Source of the DNA: an uncultured Chloroflexota bacterium
GTDB lineage: Bacteria; Chloroflexota; Limnocylindria; Limnocylindrales; Limnocylindraceae
Length of the DNA stretch: 5,622 nucleotides
Reading direction: 5' to 3'
Assembly: GCA_903944295.1 (NCBI GenBank)
Contig: CAJARA010000135.1
Coordinates: forward strand, 1 to 5,622
Part shown: piece by piece, positions 1 through 5,622 of the stretch
Numbering within the stretch: position 1 is the first letter of the stretch
How the letters are laid out: each line of letters opens with the position of its first letter
Notes under the pieces: generated by a model
What the model was told of the DNA's origin: nothing
Database searches by the model: none
What the model saw: the letters and a program-made list of their open reading frames with translations, nothing else
Translations under genes and position numbers: made by a program

Positions 1-1
1 C

Positions 2-550
2 CGCCGCGTTGCAGCAATCGGTGAGCTTGTGATTGACATCATGCTTGGAATCCCAAGCATTGTTGCTGGCATCTTCGCCTTCCTGGTGCTGGTTCCAATC
101 CTCGGCTTCTCTGGCTGGGCTGGCTCCGCTGCACTGGGCGTACTCACCCTGCCCATTGTGATGCGCACCACTCAAGAGGTGATGCGCCTCGTGCCGCCGT
201 CAATCCGCGAGGCGTCACTTGCACTCGGAGTTCCCGTCTGGCGCACGACGCTGCTCGTGACGGTGCGCACTGCGCTCCCAGGCGTGTTGACAGGTCTTGT
301 CCTTGCAACCAGCCGAAGCCTTGGCGAGACCGCGCCGCTTCTCATGACAGCGCGCGGCACGAATGCCGAGAACTTCCTTGACTTCGGCACCACCATGAAT
401 GCAATGCCAATAGTCATCTACCAGTACGCGAACGCTGCGGATGAGCGATCAATCGGCCAGGCGTGGGCAACCGCCCTCGTCCTGATGGTGCTCGCGCTGC
501 TGCTTAATATCATCGTGCGCTGGCGCACGGTGAACAGTCGGGTGGCGTGA
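2..550 (+). CDS. pstA: Phosphate ABC transporter permease PstA, C-terminal part (5' end outside window)
   Basis: Membrane subunit of the PstSCAB importer; with PstC it forms the channel that carries phosphate across the cytoplasmic membrane. The frame is open from base 2, so the gene begins upstream; 182 codons are visible, roughly the C-terminal 60% of a usual PstA. The reading begins RRVAAIGELVIDIMLGIPSIVAG, followed by a long hydrophobic segment, another around SAALGVLTLPIVM, and a last one (TALVLMVLALLLNIIV) before a basic tail. The cytoplasmic EAA loop that docks on the ATPase is clear: EASLALGVPVWRTTLL, then a Gly 20 residues on, and the family-typical SRSLGETAPLL. The C-terminal MNAMPIVIYQYA is also PstA-like. 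The GTG at 29 is an internal codon, not a start. The stop TGA at 548-550 is followed closely by pstB, which supports one transcript. Identification is firm because PstB follows directly. Confidence 0.95.
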   Translation, partial: RRVAAIGELVIDIMLGIPSIVAGIFAFLVLVPILGFSGWAGSAALGVLTLPIVMRTTQEVMRLVPPSIREASLALGVPVWRTTLLVTVRTALPGVLTGLVLATSRSLGETAPLLMTARGTNAENFLDFGTTMNAMPIVIYQYANAADERSIGQAWATALVLMVLALLLNIIVRWRTVNSRVA

Positions 551-562
551 GGTGACGGAGTT

Positions 563-570
563 GGAAGGGG
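563..570 (+). promoter_or_regulatory. Ribosome binding site for pstB that decides its start
   Basis: The purine run GGAAGGGG lies five bases before ATG 576 (a second ATG follows at 579). It favours 576 over the GTG at 552, which has no purine-rich site at a useful distance. If GTG 552 were used instead, this run would be coding sequence. Confidence 0.55.
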
Positions 571-575
571 ATGGG

Positions 576-1445
576 ATGATGCTGGATATGGTGAGCGAAA
601 AGTCGAAGCGAGCGAAGGCGGCGGTGCCGGCAGCGCAGGATCATGACGCGCCGGAAGCTAACACAGCCGACCAGGGCGGGGTCCTTGCGCTTGGTGGGGT
701 TGAGGCCTTTTACGGCAGCTTCCGCGCCGTAAACAACGTCTCACTTGAAGTGCAGCCACGCGCCGTCACGGCACTGATTGGGCCATCTGGTTGTGGAAAG
801 TCCACCCTGCTTCGAACGATTAACCGCATGCACGAGACGATCCCGGGGGCGACCGTGAAAGGCTCGATCACACTTGATGGCATCGATCTCTATGACGCTG
901 ACGTTGATGCGGTGCGAGTGCGCCGTGTCATCGGGATGGTCTTCCAGAAGCCAAATCCATTCCCAACCATGTCCATTTACGAGAACGTCGCTGCAGGCCT
1001 TCGCCTTCTGGGGCGCACGCCAAAGAGTGAGATGGATGGCGTTGTTGAGTCTTCACTGCGTCGCGCAGCGTTATGGGATGAGGTGAAAGAGAAGCTGAAG
1101 CAACCAGGAACGTCGCTCTCTGGTGGCCAGCAGCAGCGCCTCTGCATCGCTCGTGCCATTGCGGTTCAGCCACGTGTCTTGCTAATGGATGAGCCATGTT
1201 CGGCGCTTGACCCTGTTGCAACGCTCAAGATTGAAGAGTTGATTCGCGAACTGGCTGCGGACTACACGATCGTGATCGTGACGCACAACATGCAGCAGGC
1301 GTCACGCGTCTCCGACTCAACAGCCTTCTTCTCCATGGACGAGAACCGAGCCGGCTATCTCGTAGAGGCGGGGCCAACTCCGATGATCTTCACCTCCCCG
1401 AAGGAGTCACTGACGGAAAGCTACGTCGCAGGCCGATTCGGGTGA
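576..1445 (+). CDS. pstB: Phosphate ABC transporter ATP-binding protein PstB
   Basis: Cytoplasmic ATPase that drives the PstCA channel. All ABC landmarks are present (289-residue numbering from ATG 576): A-loop Tyr46, Walker A GPSGCGKST at 69-77, Q-loop Gln124 in VFQKPNPFP (the KPNPFP extension is characteristic of PstB), signature LSGGQQQR at 181-188, Walker B LLMDEP with Asp205-Glu206, then CSALDP, and switch His237 in VTHNMQQA. The C-terminal ESYVAGRFG is also typical of PstB. The first ~35 residues are a polar, Ala-rich extension beyond the usual ~250-260 residue family length. Start choice: ATG 576 is preceded by GGAAGGGG at 563-570, a reasonable ribosome site. An in-frame GTG at 552, one base after the pstA stop, would add 8 residues but lacks such a site. 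The stop TGA overlaps the start of the next gene in GTGA, implying translational coupling. Confidence 0.97.
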   Translation: MMLDMVSEKSKRAKAAVPAAQDHDAPEANTADQGGVLALGGVEAFYGSFRAVNNVSLEVQPRAVTALIGPSGCGKSTLLRTINRMHETIPGATVKGSITLDGIDLYDADVDAVRVRRVIGMVFQKPNPFPTMSIYENVAAGLRLLGRTPKSEMDGVVESSLRRAALWDEVKEKLKQPGTSLSGGQQQRLCIARAIAVQPRVLLMDEPCSALDPVATLKIEELIRELAADYTIVIVTHNMQQASRVSDSTAFFSMDENRAGYLVEAGPTPMIFTSPKESLTESYVAGRFG

Positions 1446-2596
1446 ACGCACTTCGCATGGCGGCACGCGTCGCCCTCTCACTGGTCATCGTCGCGGCGTG
1501 TCGGCCGCCAATCGGTGGCAGTGTTGAACCGAGCGCAAGCTCCATTGCCGGATCGCTAATCCCCTCACGGGAGGTTGCCGTTGCGGTCCACCTCCCTGGC
1601 GCCCCTGATGCGCTCGCTTCTGCGGTGACGCGGGCGGCAGGATCAGAGTCGATTGCGGGAGCCGGCGTTTCAGTGGAGATCGTGATCCCATACGCAGGTG
1701 AAGACGCCTTTGCGGTGCGCGATCGTGATGGGCAGACCGACCTCTTCTTCGCCACACCTGCCGCAGCACTGATTGCGCGCGAGGCGGGGAACGACCTCGT
1801 GATGATCGCGGGGCTGCAACGAACCTATGGGATGCAGCTTGCCGCCCCAGCGAAGGGGGCAACCTCACTTAGTGATCTGGCTGGCGGCTCACTCCTTGTG
1901 CAAGGACGACCTGGTGACGAAGTGCCACTTCTAGCCGCGCTGACTGCCGCAGGGGTAGATCCATCAGGTGTCGAGATCGCCTTCCCTGAAGACCCGTCGC
2001 TCCCATTTGATCCGTACGGCCTCTTTGATGGCACCTACGCCGCTACCGCGGTGACAAGCTATGACGGCGCAGCGCGACTCCAGGAGTTCTACGACCTTGA
2101 GAGCGGACTTCCAGTTGGACCCGACGGTACCGTTGCGCTGGCAGATGAGAGCGGACAAACGGCTGCAGCATCTGGGATTGGGATCTGGGCGCTGCGCAGC
2201 ACGCTAGAGAACGAAGATCACCGCATCGCACTAGCGCTCACCCTGATCGCAATTGCAGACGGCCTCGCTGCATGCAGAGATGATGCAGCCGCCTGCGCCG
2301 TGGTGCTGGAAGACTCTGGGATTGCCGATCGTTATGGTGACGGACTGCTCTGGTCGGTGAACGCCTTTAACGGCACACTCTGGCCTGCACCGAACGGTGC
2401 ATTCGATATTGACGAGCAGGCGCTGACAGCCGCGGTCGCACAGGCGGTTGAGGTTGGACGTGCGTCAAGTGCGCCAAGTTTTGACGAGTTGATCGACCGA
2501 CGCGTCTTAGAGCTTGCTCTTGCGAACCTTCCGGCAAGCGTTGATTTAGTGGGGGCGTCGTGGGTGCCGCTCGAGGTGTTGCTCCCCCTCGAATAG
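1442..2596 (+). CDS. Lipoprotein, NMT1/THI5-like ABC substrate-binding protein in the Pst operon
   Basis: Probable membrane-anchored solute-binding protein of 384 residues. The N-terminus is a lipoprotein signal: Arg5 and Arg9, a hydrophobic run, and lipobox VAAC with Cys20 as the lipidated residue. After a Ser/Gly linker the layout follows the NMT1/THI5 fold: an opening strand (VAVAVHLPGAP, 45-54), a DLFFATPAAALIARE segment (100-113), a slaDLkG-like turn at 142-149, then a GRPGDEVPLLAALTAAGVDP helix (155-174). FDGTYAATAVTSYDGAARL (195-213) matches the family's domain-crossing GxxDAxxVxxYN region, and NGAFDIDEQALTAAV (318-332) matches the usual C-terminal gxfDid helix. Cys278 and Cys285 could form a disulfide. 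Start GTG 1442 overlaps the pstB stop by 4 bases; ATG 1457 would still leave a usable signal peptide. The gene ends with tandem TAG stops. PstS itself is a different binding-protein family, so the ligand cannot be told from sequence. The family call is by motif pattern only. Confidence 0.7.
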   Translation: MNALRMAARVALSLVIVAACRPPIGGSVEPSASSIAGSLIPSREVAVAVHLPGAPDALASAVTRAAGSESIAGAGVSVEIVIPYAGEDAFAVRDRDGQTDLFFATPAAALIAREAGNDLVMIAGLQRTYGMQLAAPAKGATSLSDLAGGSLLVQGRPGDEVPLLAALTAAGVDPSGVEIAFPEDPSLPFDPYGLFDGTYAATAVTSYDGAARLQEFYDLESGLPVGPDGTVALADESGQTAAASGIGIWALRSTLENEDHRIALALTLIAIADGLAACRDDAAACAVVLEDSGIADRYGDGLLWSVNAFNGTLWPAPNGAFDIDEQALTAAVAQAVEVGRASSAPSFDELIDRRVLELALANLPASVDLVGASWVPLEVLLPLE

Positions 2597-2599
2597 TAG

Positions 2600-3976
2600 T
2601 TAAACCAGTCCTCGCGCTCGGAGTTCGCTCAGCTCACCGTTAACACCCAGAAGGAGTCGTGCTGGGCGCGGCCGACCGTTGTACGGGCTCCACATCGCAT
2701 CCGCATAGGCGCCGGCCCCCGTGATTGCGAGCAGGTCACCACGTGCGATCCCATCTGGTAGCTGGTGTGCGCCGAGCGCATCTGTGGACTCACAGATTGG
2801 ACCGTGCACGGCGCTCAGTCGTGTGGATCCATCACGTGACGAGATTGGCAGCACAGGGTGCCGTGCGCCGTAGAGAGCGGGACGAATCAGCTCACCCATC
2901 CCAGCGTCGAGGATGACTTGTCGTTCGCAGCTGCTTTCCAACGCGCCAGGGAGTGCAAGCGGACCACTAACAGCTTCCGCGCGCTCGCGAACATGGAGGA
3001 CGCGAGCGACCAGGTACGTCCCAGCCGCAACGAGTGCTCGGCCTGGTTCAATTGCGCGCACCGGTGGAACAGGACCGGACGCACCGCTCCATGCGACATC
3101 TGCCGCAGCACGGAATGCGCGCGCCTGCGCCGCAGGATCATCACTTCCATCAAGCGCCACCGGCTCTCCACCACCTACGCAGAGCGTGCCGTGCTGTTGG
3201 TGCGCTGCCTCAGTGATTAGCCCCTCATTCACGAGTCCAGCGTAAGCGGCGAGTGAGCGTTCAACGGCGGTCTGCCATTCACGCAGATCGCGCAGCTGCG
3301 ATCCTGCGTGCAAGTGGATGCCGATTAACTCTATGCCCGCACCATCCGCTGTGATCAGACGCGCGGCTGCGGTGATCTCTGCGAGATCTGATCCAAACTT
3401 TGAGCTGCCACGCCCAACGGCGAGGCCTGCATGTGTTCCAGGCTCAATTGATGGATTCAGGCGGAGCAGCACGCGAATCGGTGTAGAGAGCGGAGTCAGG
3501 CATTTCTGCACTGCGGCAGCGAGCGCACGCGCCTCATCAAGGGACTCAATGGCAACCCAACGGAACGGCGCTCCAGCGGTGGCGGCGGCAATTGCGGCAT
3601 CAAACTCTTCAGGGCCCTTGCCGATCCCTTCTAGCGTGATTTGTGCATTTAGAACACCCGCGCTGCGTGCTGCGTTGATTTCGCCGAGTGAGACGCAGTT
3701 GGCTCCCCAGCCACACTCTTTAAGCAGGCTAACGATTGCTGGTAGCGGATCTGCCTTCAGTGAGTACGAGCGCACCCACGGATCAGGGAAGGCTGCCTCA
3801 AGGTGGCTCGCAGCCGCTGCGATCTCCGTCTCAATCGTCAGATAGAAAGGTGTTGGCGCAGTGCGCGCGGCTTGCTCTGCGGCAGCTGCAATTCGCGGAT
3901 CGAGTGCGCCCAAGGTGGGCACGGCGCTACGGGAGGACGACGTGGCAGGCGCGACAGCGCGCCTCGTACGTGTCAT
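2600..3976 (-). CDS. lysA: Diaminopimelate decarboxylase LysA
   Basis: PLP enzyme that decarboxylates meso-diaminopimelate to L-lysine, the last step of lysine synthesis, in the cytoplasm. From ATG 3976 the product is 458 residues (family about 415-440). Fold type III (alanine racemase-like) landmarks: PLP-binding Lys74 in YSLKAD, SKFG at 192-195, HLHAGSQ at 221-227, the phosphate-binding Gly run GGG 268-270, EPGRALVAAGTYL from Glu310, DAGMGELIRPALYGARHP from Asp357, the substrate-site Cys395-Glu396 in GPICESTD, and AGAYADAM with Tyr424, followed by SPYNGRPRPARLL. This combination fits LysA better than ornithine/arginine decarboxylases. Start is uncertain: ATG 3976 lies 50 bases inside tdk with no clear Shine-Dalgarno; GTG 3922, four bases past the tdk stop, would give 440 residues and drop only a low-complexity leader; TTG 3994 is less likely. 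Probably cotranscribed with tdk. It converges on the Pst operon, stop to stop, with three bases between. Confidence 0.93.
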   Translation of the reverse strand: MTRTRRAVAPATSSSRSAVPTLGALDPRIAAAAEQAARTAPTPFYLTIETEIAAAASHLEAAFPDPWVRSYSLKADPLPAIVSLLKECGWGANCVSLGEINAARSAGVLNAQITLEGIGKGPEEFDAAIAAATAGAPFRWVAIESLDEARALAAAVQKCLTPLSTPIRVLLRLNPSIEPGTHAGLAVGRGSSKFGSDLAEITAAARLITADGAGIELIGIHLHAGSQLRDLREWQTAVERSLAAYAGLVNEGLITEAAHQQHGTLCVGGGEPVALDGSDDPAAQARAFRAAADVAWSGASGPVPPVRAIEPGRALVAAGTYLVARVLHVRERAEAVSGPLALPGALESSCERQVILDAGMGELIRPALYGARHPVLPISSRDGSTRLSAVHGPICESTDALGAHQLPDGIARGDLLAITGAGAYADAMWSPYNGRPRPARLLLGVNGELSELRARGLV

Positions 3977-4511
3977 CGCCGCCCATACCGCCAATAACGA
4001 TCAACTCATCACTGACGCTGGCTGGCTTCCCGTTGCGCATGCGCTGGGTCCGAGTTGCTTCGGCACCGCAGTTGACGCAGATCGCTGTCAACTTCGTCAC
4101 TTCATCGGCACGGGCCAAAAGTTCAGGGATCGTTGCAAACGGTCGCCCAGCAAAGTCCTGATCCAGGCCGCTCACAATCACGGTCCGAGGTCCTGCGACG
4201 AGCTCTTCAATGATTCCTGGAAGGTCAGCCCCAAAGAACTGCGCCTCCTCGATGGCCACCGCATCTGGGTTTCGCTTCAGCACCTCTGTCCGGATGGCGC
4301 TCGCATCTGCCGCCACCACACTTGGAAAGCGCGTCCCAGTGCGGCTCACCACCTCACCTGGGGCTACCCGGGTGTCTCGCGCGGGAGTGATGAGGAGGAC
4401 GCTCTGCCCAGCGATCTCGCGCCTGCTGAGGAGACGGACGACCTCGGCCGTCTTGCCGCTGCTCATGCAACCAGCAATCACGTGAAGCCATGGGATCCGT
4501 TGAGTAGCCAT
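3927..4511 (-). CDS. tdk: Thymidine kinase, type II (TK1-like)
   Basis: Cytoplasmic salvage enzyme phosphorylating thymidine to dTMP with ATP. At 194 residues it has the usual length of bacterial type II kinases. Landmarks in order: P-loop GCMSSGKT at 14-21 (family usually GPMxSGKT, so Cys15 replaces Pro), DTRVAPGEVVSRTG at 46-59, EEAQFF at 88-93 with Glu89 as the expected catalytic base, GLDQDFAGRPF at 115-125, and a structural zinc site made by CVNC (Cys145, Cys148) and CRAC (Cys186, Cys189). The substrate-binding lasso GGMGGDDTYEARCR lies just before the last pair. The family usually has DEAQFF; here Glu88 replaces the Asp, a conservative change. Start ATG 4511 is chosen because homology begins almost at once and AGGA (or a TAGGAT -10 box) sits just upstream; longer in-frame starts up to 4601 would add a leader of unlike composition. 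First gene of a tdk-lysA unit, divergent from the TasA-like gene. Confidence 0.95.
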   Translation of the reverse strand: MATQRIPWLHVIAGCMSSGKTAEVVRLLSRREIAGQSVLLITPARDTRVAPGEVVSRTGTRFPSVVAADASAIRTEVLKRNPDAVAIEEAQFFGADLPGIIEELVAGPRTVIVSGLDQDFAGRPFATIPELLARADEVTKLTAICVNCGAEATRTQRMRNGKPASVSDELIVIGGMGGDDTYEARCRACHVVLP

Positions 4512-4518
4512 CCGCGGA

Positions 4519-4524
4519 ATCCTA
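4519..4524 (-). promoter_or_regulatory. TAGGAT upstream of tdk: -10 box of a leaderless transcript, or AGGA ribosome site
   Basis: Read on the minus strand, TAGGAT lies exactly seven bases before ATG 4511. This fits the TANNNT -10 element of leaderless promoters known from GC-rich bacteria such as Actinomycetota, where transcription starts at the A of ATG. The same bases contain AGGA with an 8-base spacer, which would serve as a Shine-Dalgarno site in a leadered mRNA. No convincing -35 element is seen. The sequence alone does not decide between the two readings. Confidence 0.35.
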
Positions 4525-4534
4525 GCGGATGCGA

Positions 4535-4596
4535 GGGGGCGGGGCGTACGCGAGCGATATCTGCCACATGTGAGGATGCTGAGCCGCTCCGCCCCC
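4535..4596. repeat. Imperfect GC-rich inverted repeat in the divergent promoter region
   Basis: GGGGGCGGGGCG at 4535-4546 pairs with CGCTCCGCCCCC at 4585-4596: 11 of 12 positions are complementary in the inverted sense, with 38 bases between the arms. The arms could be a pair of protein-binding half sites or the stem of a long hairpin. There is no T-run after either arm, so it does not look like an intrinsic terminator. GC-rich arms of this length can arise by chance in such DNA. Confidence 0.4.
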
Positions 4597-4610
4597 GCCA
4601 CATCGCCGAG

Positions 4611-4615
4611 AGGAG
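4611..4615 (+). promoter_or_regulatory. Ribosome binding site of the TasA-like gene
   Basis: AGGAG within GAGAGGAG sits six bases before ATG 4622. It is the strongest Shine-Dalgarno site in the window and fixes the start of the TasA-like gene. Its strength against the weak sites elsewhere suggests this secreted protein is meant to be made in quantity. Confidence 0.8.
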
Positions 4616-4621
4616 TAACAG

Positions 4622-5236
4622 ATGCAGAGCGGAGTAGATGACCTGAAGCGCTGGCGGATTGCCGGCGCAGGGCTTGGGATGCTTACCGTGATCGCGTTAA
4701 CCGTTAGTAGCACTAGCGCAGCCTTCACTGCCACGCAGCCAGTTGACGCGGCGCTCGAGAGCGGAAGGGTCGAGCTCAGTGCAGGAGATGTGAGCAGCCT
4801 CACTTTTGGCGGGGCAGACCTTTCAGCGATCGGGCCTGGAACAACCCTTACCCAGAGCGTCACCGTCAACAATGCATCAACGGTCACGCTTCCAACAGCG
4901 TACACAGAGATCGCACTCTGGGCTGATTCAGGCGGGGCGCCGATTGATAGTGCTGGACTCGGCGGAGCACTGGAAGTCCAAATTACACGGTCGATTGGCG
5001 GCAGGGCAGCAGAGACAATTTACTCTGGAGACTTTGCGAGCCTCGCTACGGCAGCTGCCTTTTCATCGCCAATCGGATCTCTTTGGCGGTCGCAAAACGG
5101 CGGCATGCTCACTGGCCTTAATGCCACGCGCGCGGTCTACACATTTACCATTAGCCTTCCAGCGAGCGCAACAGATGGGGCGGGCTCCTCCGCTGGGGTC
5201 ACTCTGATCTTTGAGGCGCGCAACGTAACGGAATAG
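4622..5236 (+). CDS. Secreted TasA/camelysin (CalY)-like protein with SipW-type signal peptide
   Basis: Likely exported surface or fibre-forming protein of 204 residues. The N-terminus has a basic patch (Lys9, Arg10, Arg12), a hydrophobic core (13-28) and a cleavage region TSAAFTATQ (31-39). This resembles the TWAAFND region of Bacillus subtilis TasA. Then comes the TasA-like pattern: ESGRVELSA (46-54; TasA has ASGTLDLSA), the hydrophobic-polar LTFGGADLSAIGPGTTLTQSVTVNN (60-84; TasA has a LKPGDKLTKDFQFEN stretch), an Ig-like beta-rich middle, and a closing strand GVTLIFEARN (192-201; TasA has IKLQFSFEATQ). There are no Cys residues and the body is rich in Ser, Thr, Ala and Gly, as in extracellular beta proteins. 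The start is fixed by AGGAG at 4611. The next gene, two bases after the stop, encodes a SipW-type peptidase that would be its processing enzyme. It is shorter than TasA (261 residues), near camelysin size. Polymerisation is inferred, not shown. Confidence 0.8.
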   Translation: MQSGVDDLKRWRIAGAGLGMLTVIALTVSSTSAAFTATQPVDAALESGRVELSAGDVSSLTFGGADLSAIGPGTTLTQSVTVNNASTVTLPTAYTEIALWADSGGAPIDSAGLGGALEVQITRSIGGRAAETIYSGDFASLATAAAFSSPIGSLWRSQNGGMLTGLNATRAVYTFTISLPASATDGAGSSAGVTLIFEARNVTE

Positions 5237-5238
5237 TG

Positions 5239-5622
5239 GTGCGCACTATGCTCCTCGCTATCGCGGTCGGCGTTGTTTGCGCGGTGTCAAACGTGCGGCT
5301 CTCCATCGTTGATGGGGAATCAATGGCGCCAAGTATTCGTGCAGGTGACAGCGTGGTCACGATAGGCAGGCTGATCGAACCATTGCGAGTCGGCAGCATT
5401 CTCTTGGTGCAAGACGGCGAGCGCCGCCTGCTTCATCGCCTGAAAGCTATGAGCGGTGAACAACTCCTGATGCAAGGCGACGCAAGCCTCTCGCGCGACA
5501 GCCGACCAGTCCAGCGCAGCGACGTGCTCGGTCAGCTCGCGGTCGTGATCCCGACCTCCCATCTTTTTCGTGCGTTGCGTGCAGCGGCGAGCTTCACTGC
5601 GACGCTACCCATCAGCATCTCG
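5239..5622 (+). CDS. sipW: Signal peptidase I, SipW (Ser-His) type, 3' end outside window
   Basis: Membrane endopeptidase that removes signal peptides on the outer face of the cytoplasmic membrane. From GTG 5239 the frame is open to the window edge: 128 codons. One N-terminal membrane segment (residues 4-19, MLLAIAVGVVCAVSNV) leads into the catalytic motif VDGESMAPSIRAGD with Ser28 as nucleophile. The second catalytic region reads LLHRLKAM: His66 stands where bacterial P-type enzymes have Lys, which is the mark of the SipW/archaeal/ER subfamily. Box GDASLSRDSRPV follows, with the conserved Gly80-Asp81 and Asp87, then VLGQLAVVIP. A C-terminal membrane segment would be expected but is off the window. 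Start: GGA at 5230-5232 suits GTG 5239; ATG 5248 is an alternative three codons on and would still include the membrane segment. It is coupled to the TasA-like gene, its probable substrate. The symbol is by subfamily resemblance. Confidence 0.9.
   Translation, partial: MRTMLLAIAVGVVCAVSNVRLSIVDGESMAPSIRAGDSVVTIGRLIEPLRVGSILLVQDGERRLLHRLKAMSGEQLLMQGDASLSRDSRPVQRSDVLGQLAVVIPTSHLFRALRAAASFTATLPISIS

Larger units (their letters stand above)
4512..4621. other. Divergent intergenic region between tdk and the TasA-like gene
   Basis: This is the only sizeable non-coding gap in the window (110 bases), and it must carry the start signals for both directions. It contains an imperfect GC-rich inverted repeat (4535-4546 with 4585-4596), the short palindromes GATATC (4556-4561) and CACATGTG (4565-4572), and ribosome sites at each end. 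No TTGACA-like -35 box is evident in either direction. GATATC could contribute to a weak -10, but this is not supported enough to call. Confidence 0.5.

Noticed and set aside
2571..2592. Hairpin TCGAGG ... CCTCGA near the end of the lipoprotein gene as a terminator
   Set aside because: The stem is only six base pairs with a ten-base loop, lies inside coding sequence, and has no T-run in either direction.
1442..2596. Reading the third plus-strand gene as PstS or PhoU from its Pst neighbourhood
   Set aside because: It has a lipobox and an NMT1/THI5-like pattern. It lacks the PstS phosphate-loop pattern, and PhoU is a soluble all-helical protein of about 220 residues.
3318..3845. Plus-strand open frame (175 codons) antisense to lysA
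   Set aside because: It lies entirely within lysA and its composition is that of a reverse-strand shadow (Arg/Ser/Ala/Pro-rich, no hydrophobic pattern).
4512..4601. Longer tdk reading starting at 4601
   Set aside because: The extra 30 residues are unlike the rest of the protein and fall in the divergent promoter gap. Family homology begins right after ATG 4511.
3861..4637. Long plus-strand open frame (258 codons) opposite tdk and the lysA start
   Set aside because: Its translation is Arg/His/Ser-rich with no recognisable motif, and the minus strand encodes Tdk and LysA with full motif sets. It is a shadow of GC-rich coding sequence.
5239..5246. Palindrome GTGCGCAC at the start of the signal peptidase gene as an operator
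   Set aside because: Eight-base palindromes are common by chance. It overlaps the start codon and has no matching copy elsewhere in the window.
5320..5562. Minus-strand open frame (80 codons) antisense to the signal peptidase gene
   Set aside because: The plus strand here encodes the Ser28 and His66 regions and the GD...D box of a signal peptidase in one unbroken frame, so the antisense frame is a shadow.

Overview
The window is a GC-rich stretch (about 60% by eye) of compact bacterial chromosome, with seven protein genes and almost no spare DNA. No RNA genes, mobile elements, CRISPR repeats or long direct repeats were seen. Two secreted products carry export signals (a lipoprotein signal and a SipW-type signal peptide). 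Genes overlap or nearly abut, and Shine-Dalgarno sites are mostly weak. This suggests a streamlined, possibly single-membrane lineage such as Actinomycetota or Chloroflexota. That placement is inference and low confidence.

Plus strand, 2-2596: the tail of a high-affinity phosphate uptake (Pst) operon. It holds the C-terminal part of the permease PstA (cut by the window edge) and the ATPase PstB. A third gene overlaps pstB by 4 bases and encodes a lipoprotein resembling NMT1/THI5-family substrate-binding proteins. Such proteins usually serve thiamine-precursor, nitrate or sulfonate importers, so its presence behind pstB is unexpected.

Minus strand, 4511 down to 2600: a two-gene unit, tdk (type II thymidine kinase) then lysA (diaminopimelate decarboxylase). 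The best ATG of lysA lies 50 bases inside tdk. lysA converges on the Pst unit with only three bases between the two stop codons.

Plus strand, 4622 to the right edge: a TasA/camelysin-like secreted protein, followed two bases later by a SipW-type signal peptidase I with a Ser-His active site, cut off by the window end. The pair reads as a substrate with its own processing peptidase, as at the tapA-sipW-tasA and sipW-calY loci of Bacillus. The 110-base gap at 4512-4621 separates this pair from the divergent tdk-lysA unit. It must hold the control signals for both, and it contains an imperfect GC-rich inverted repeat.
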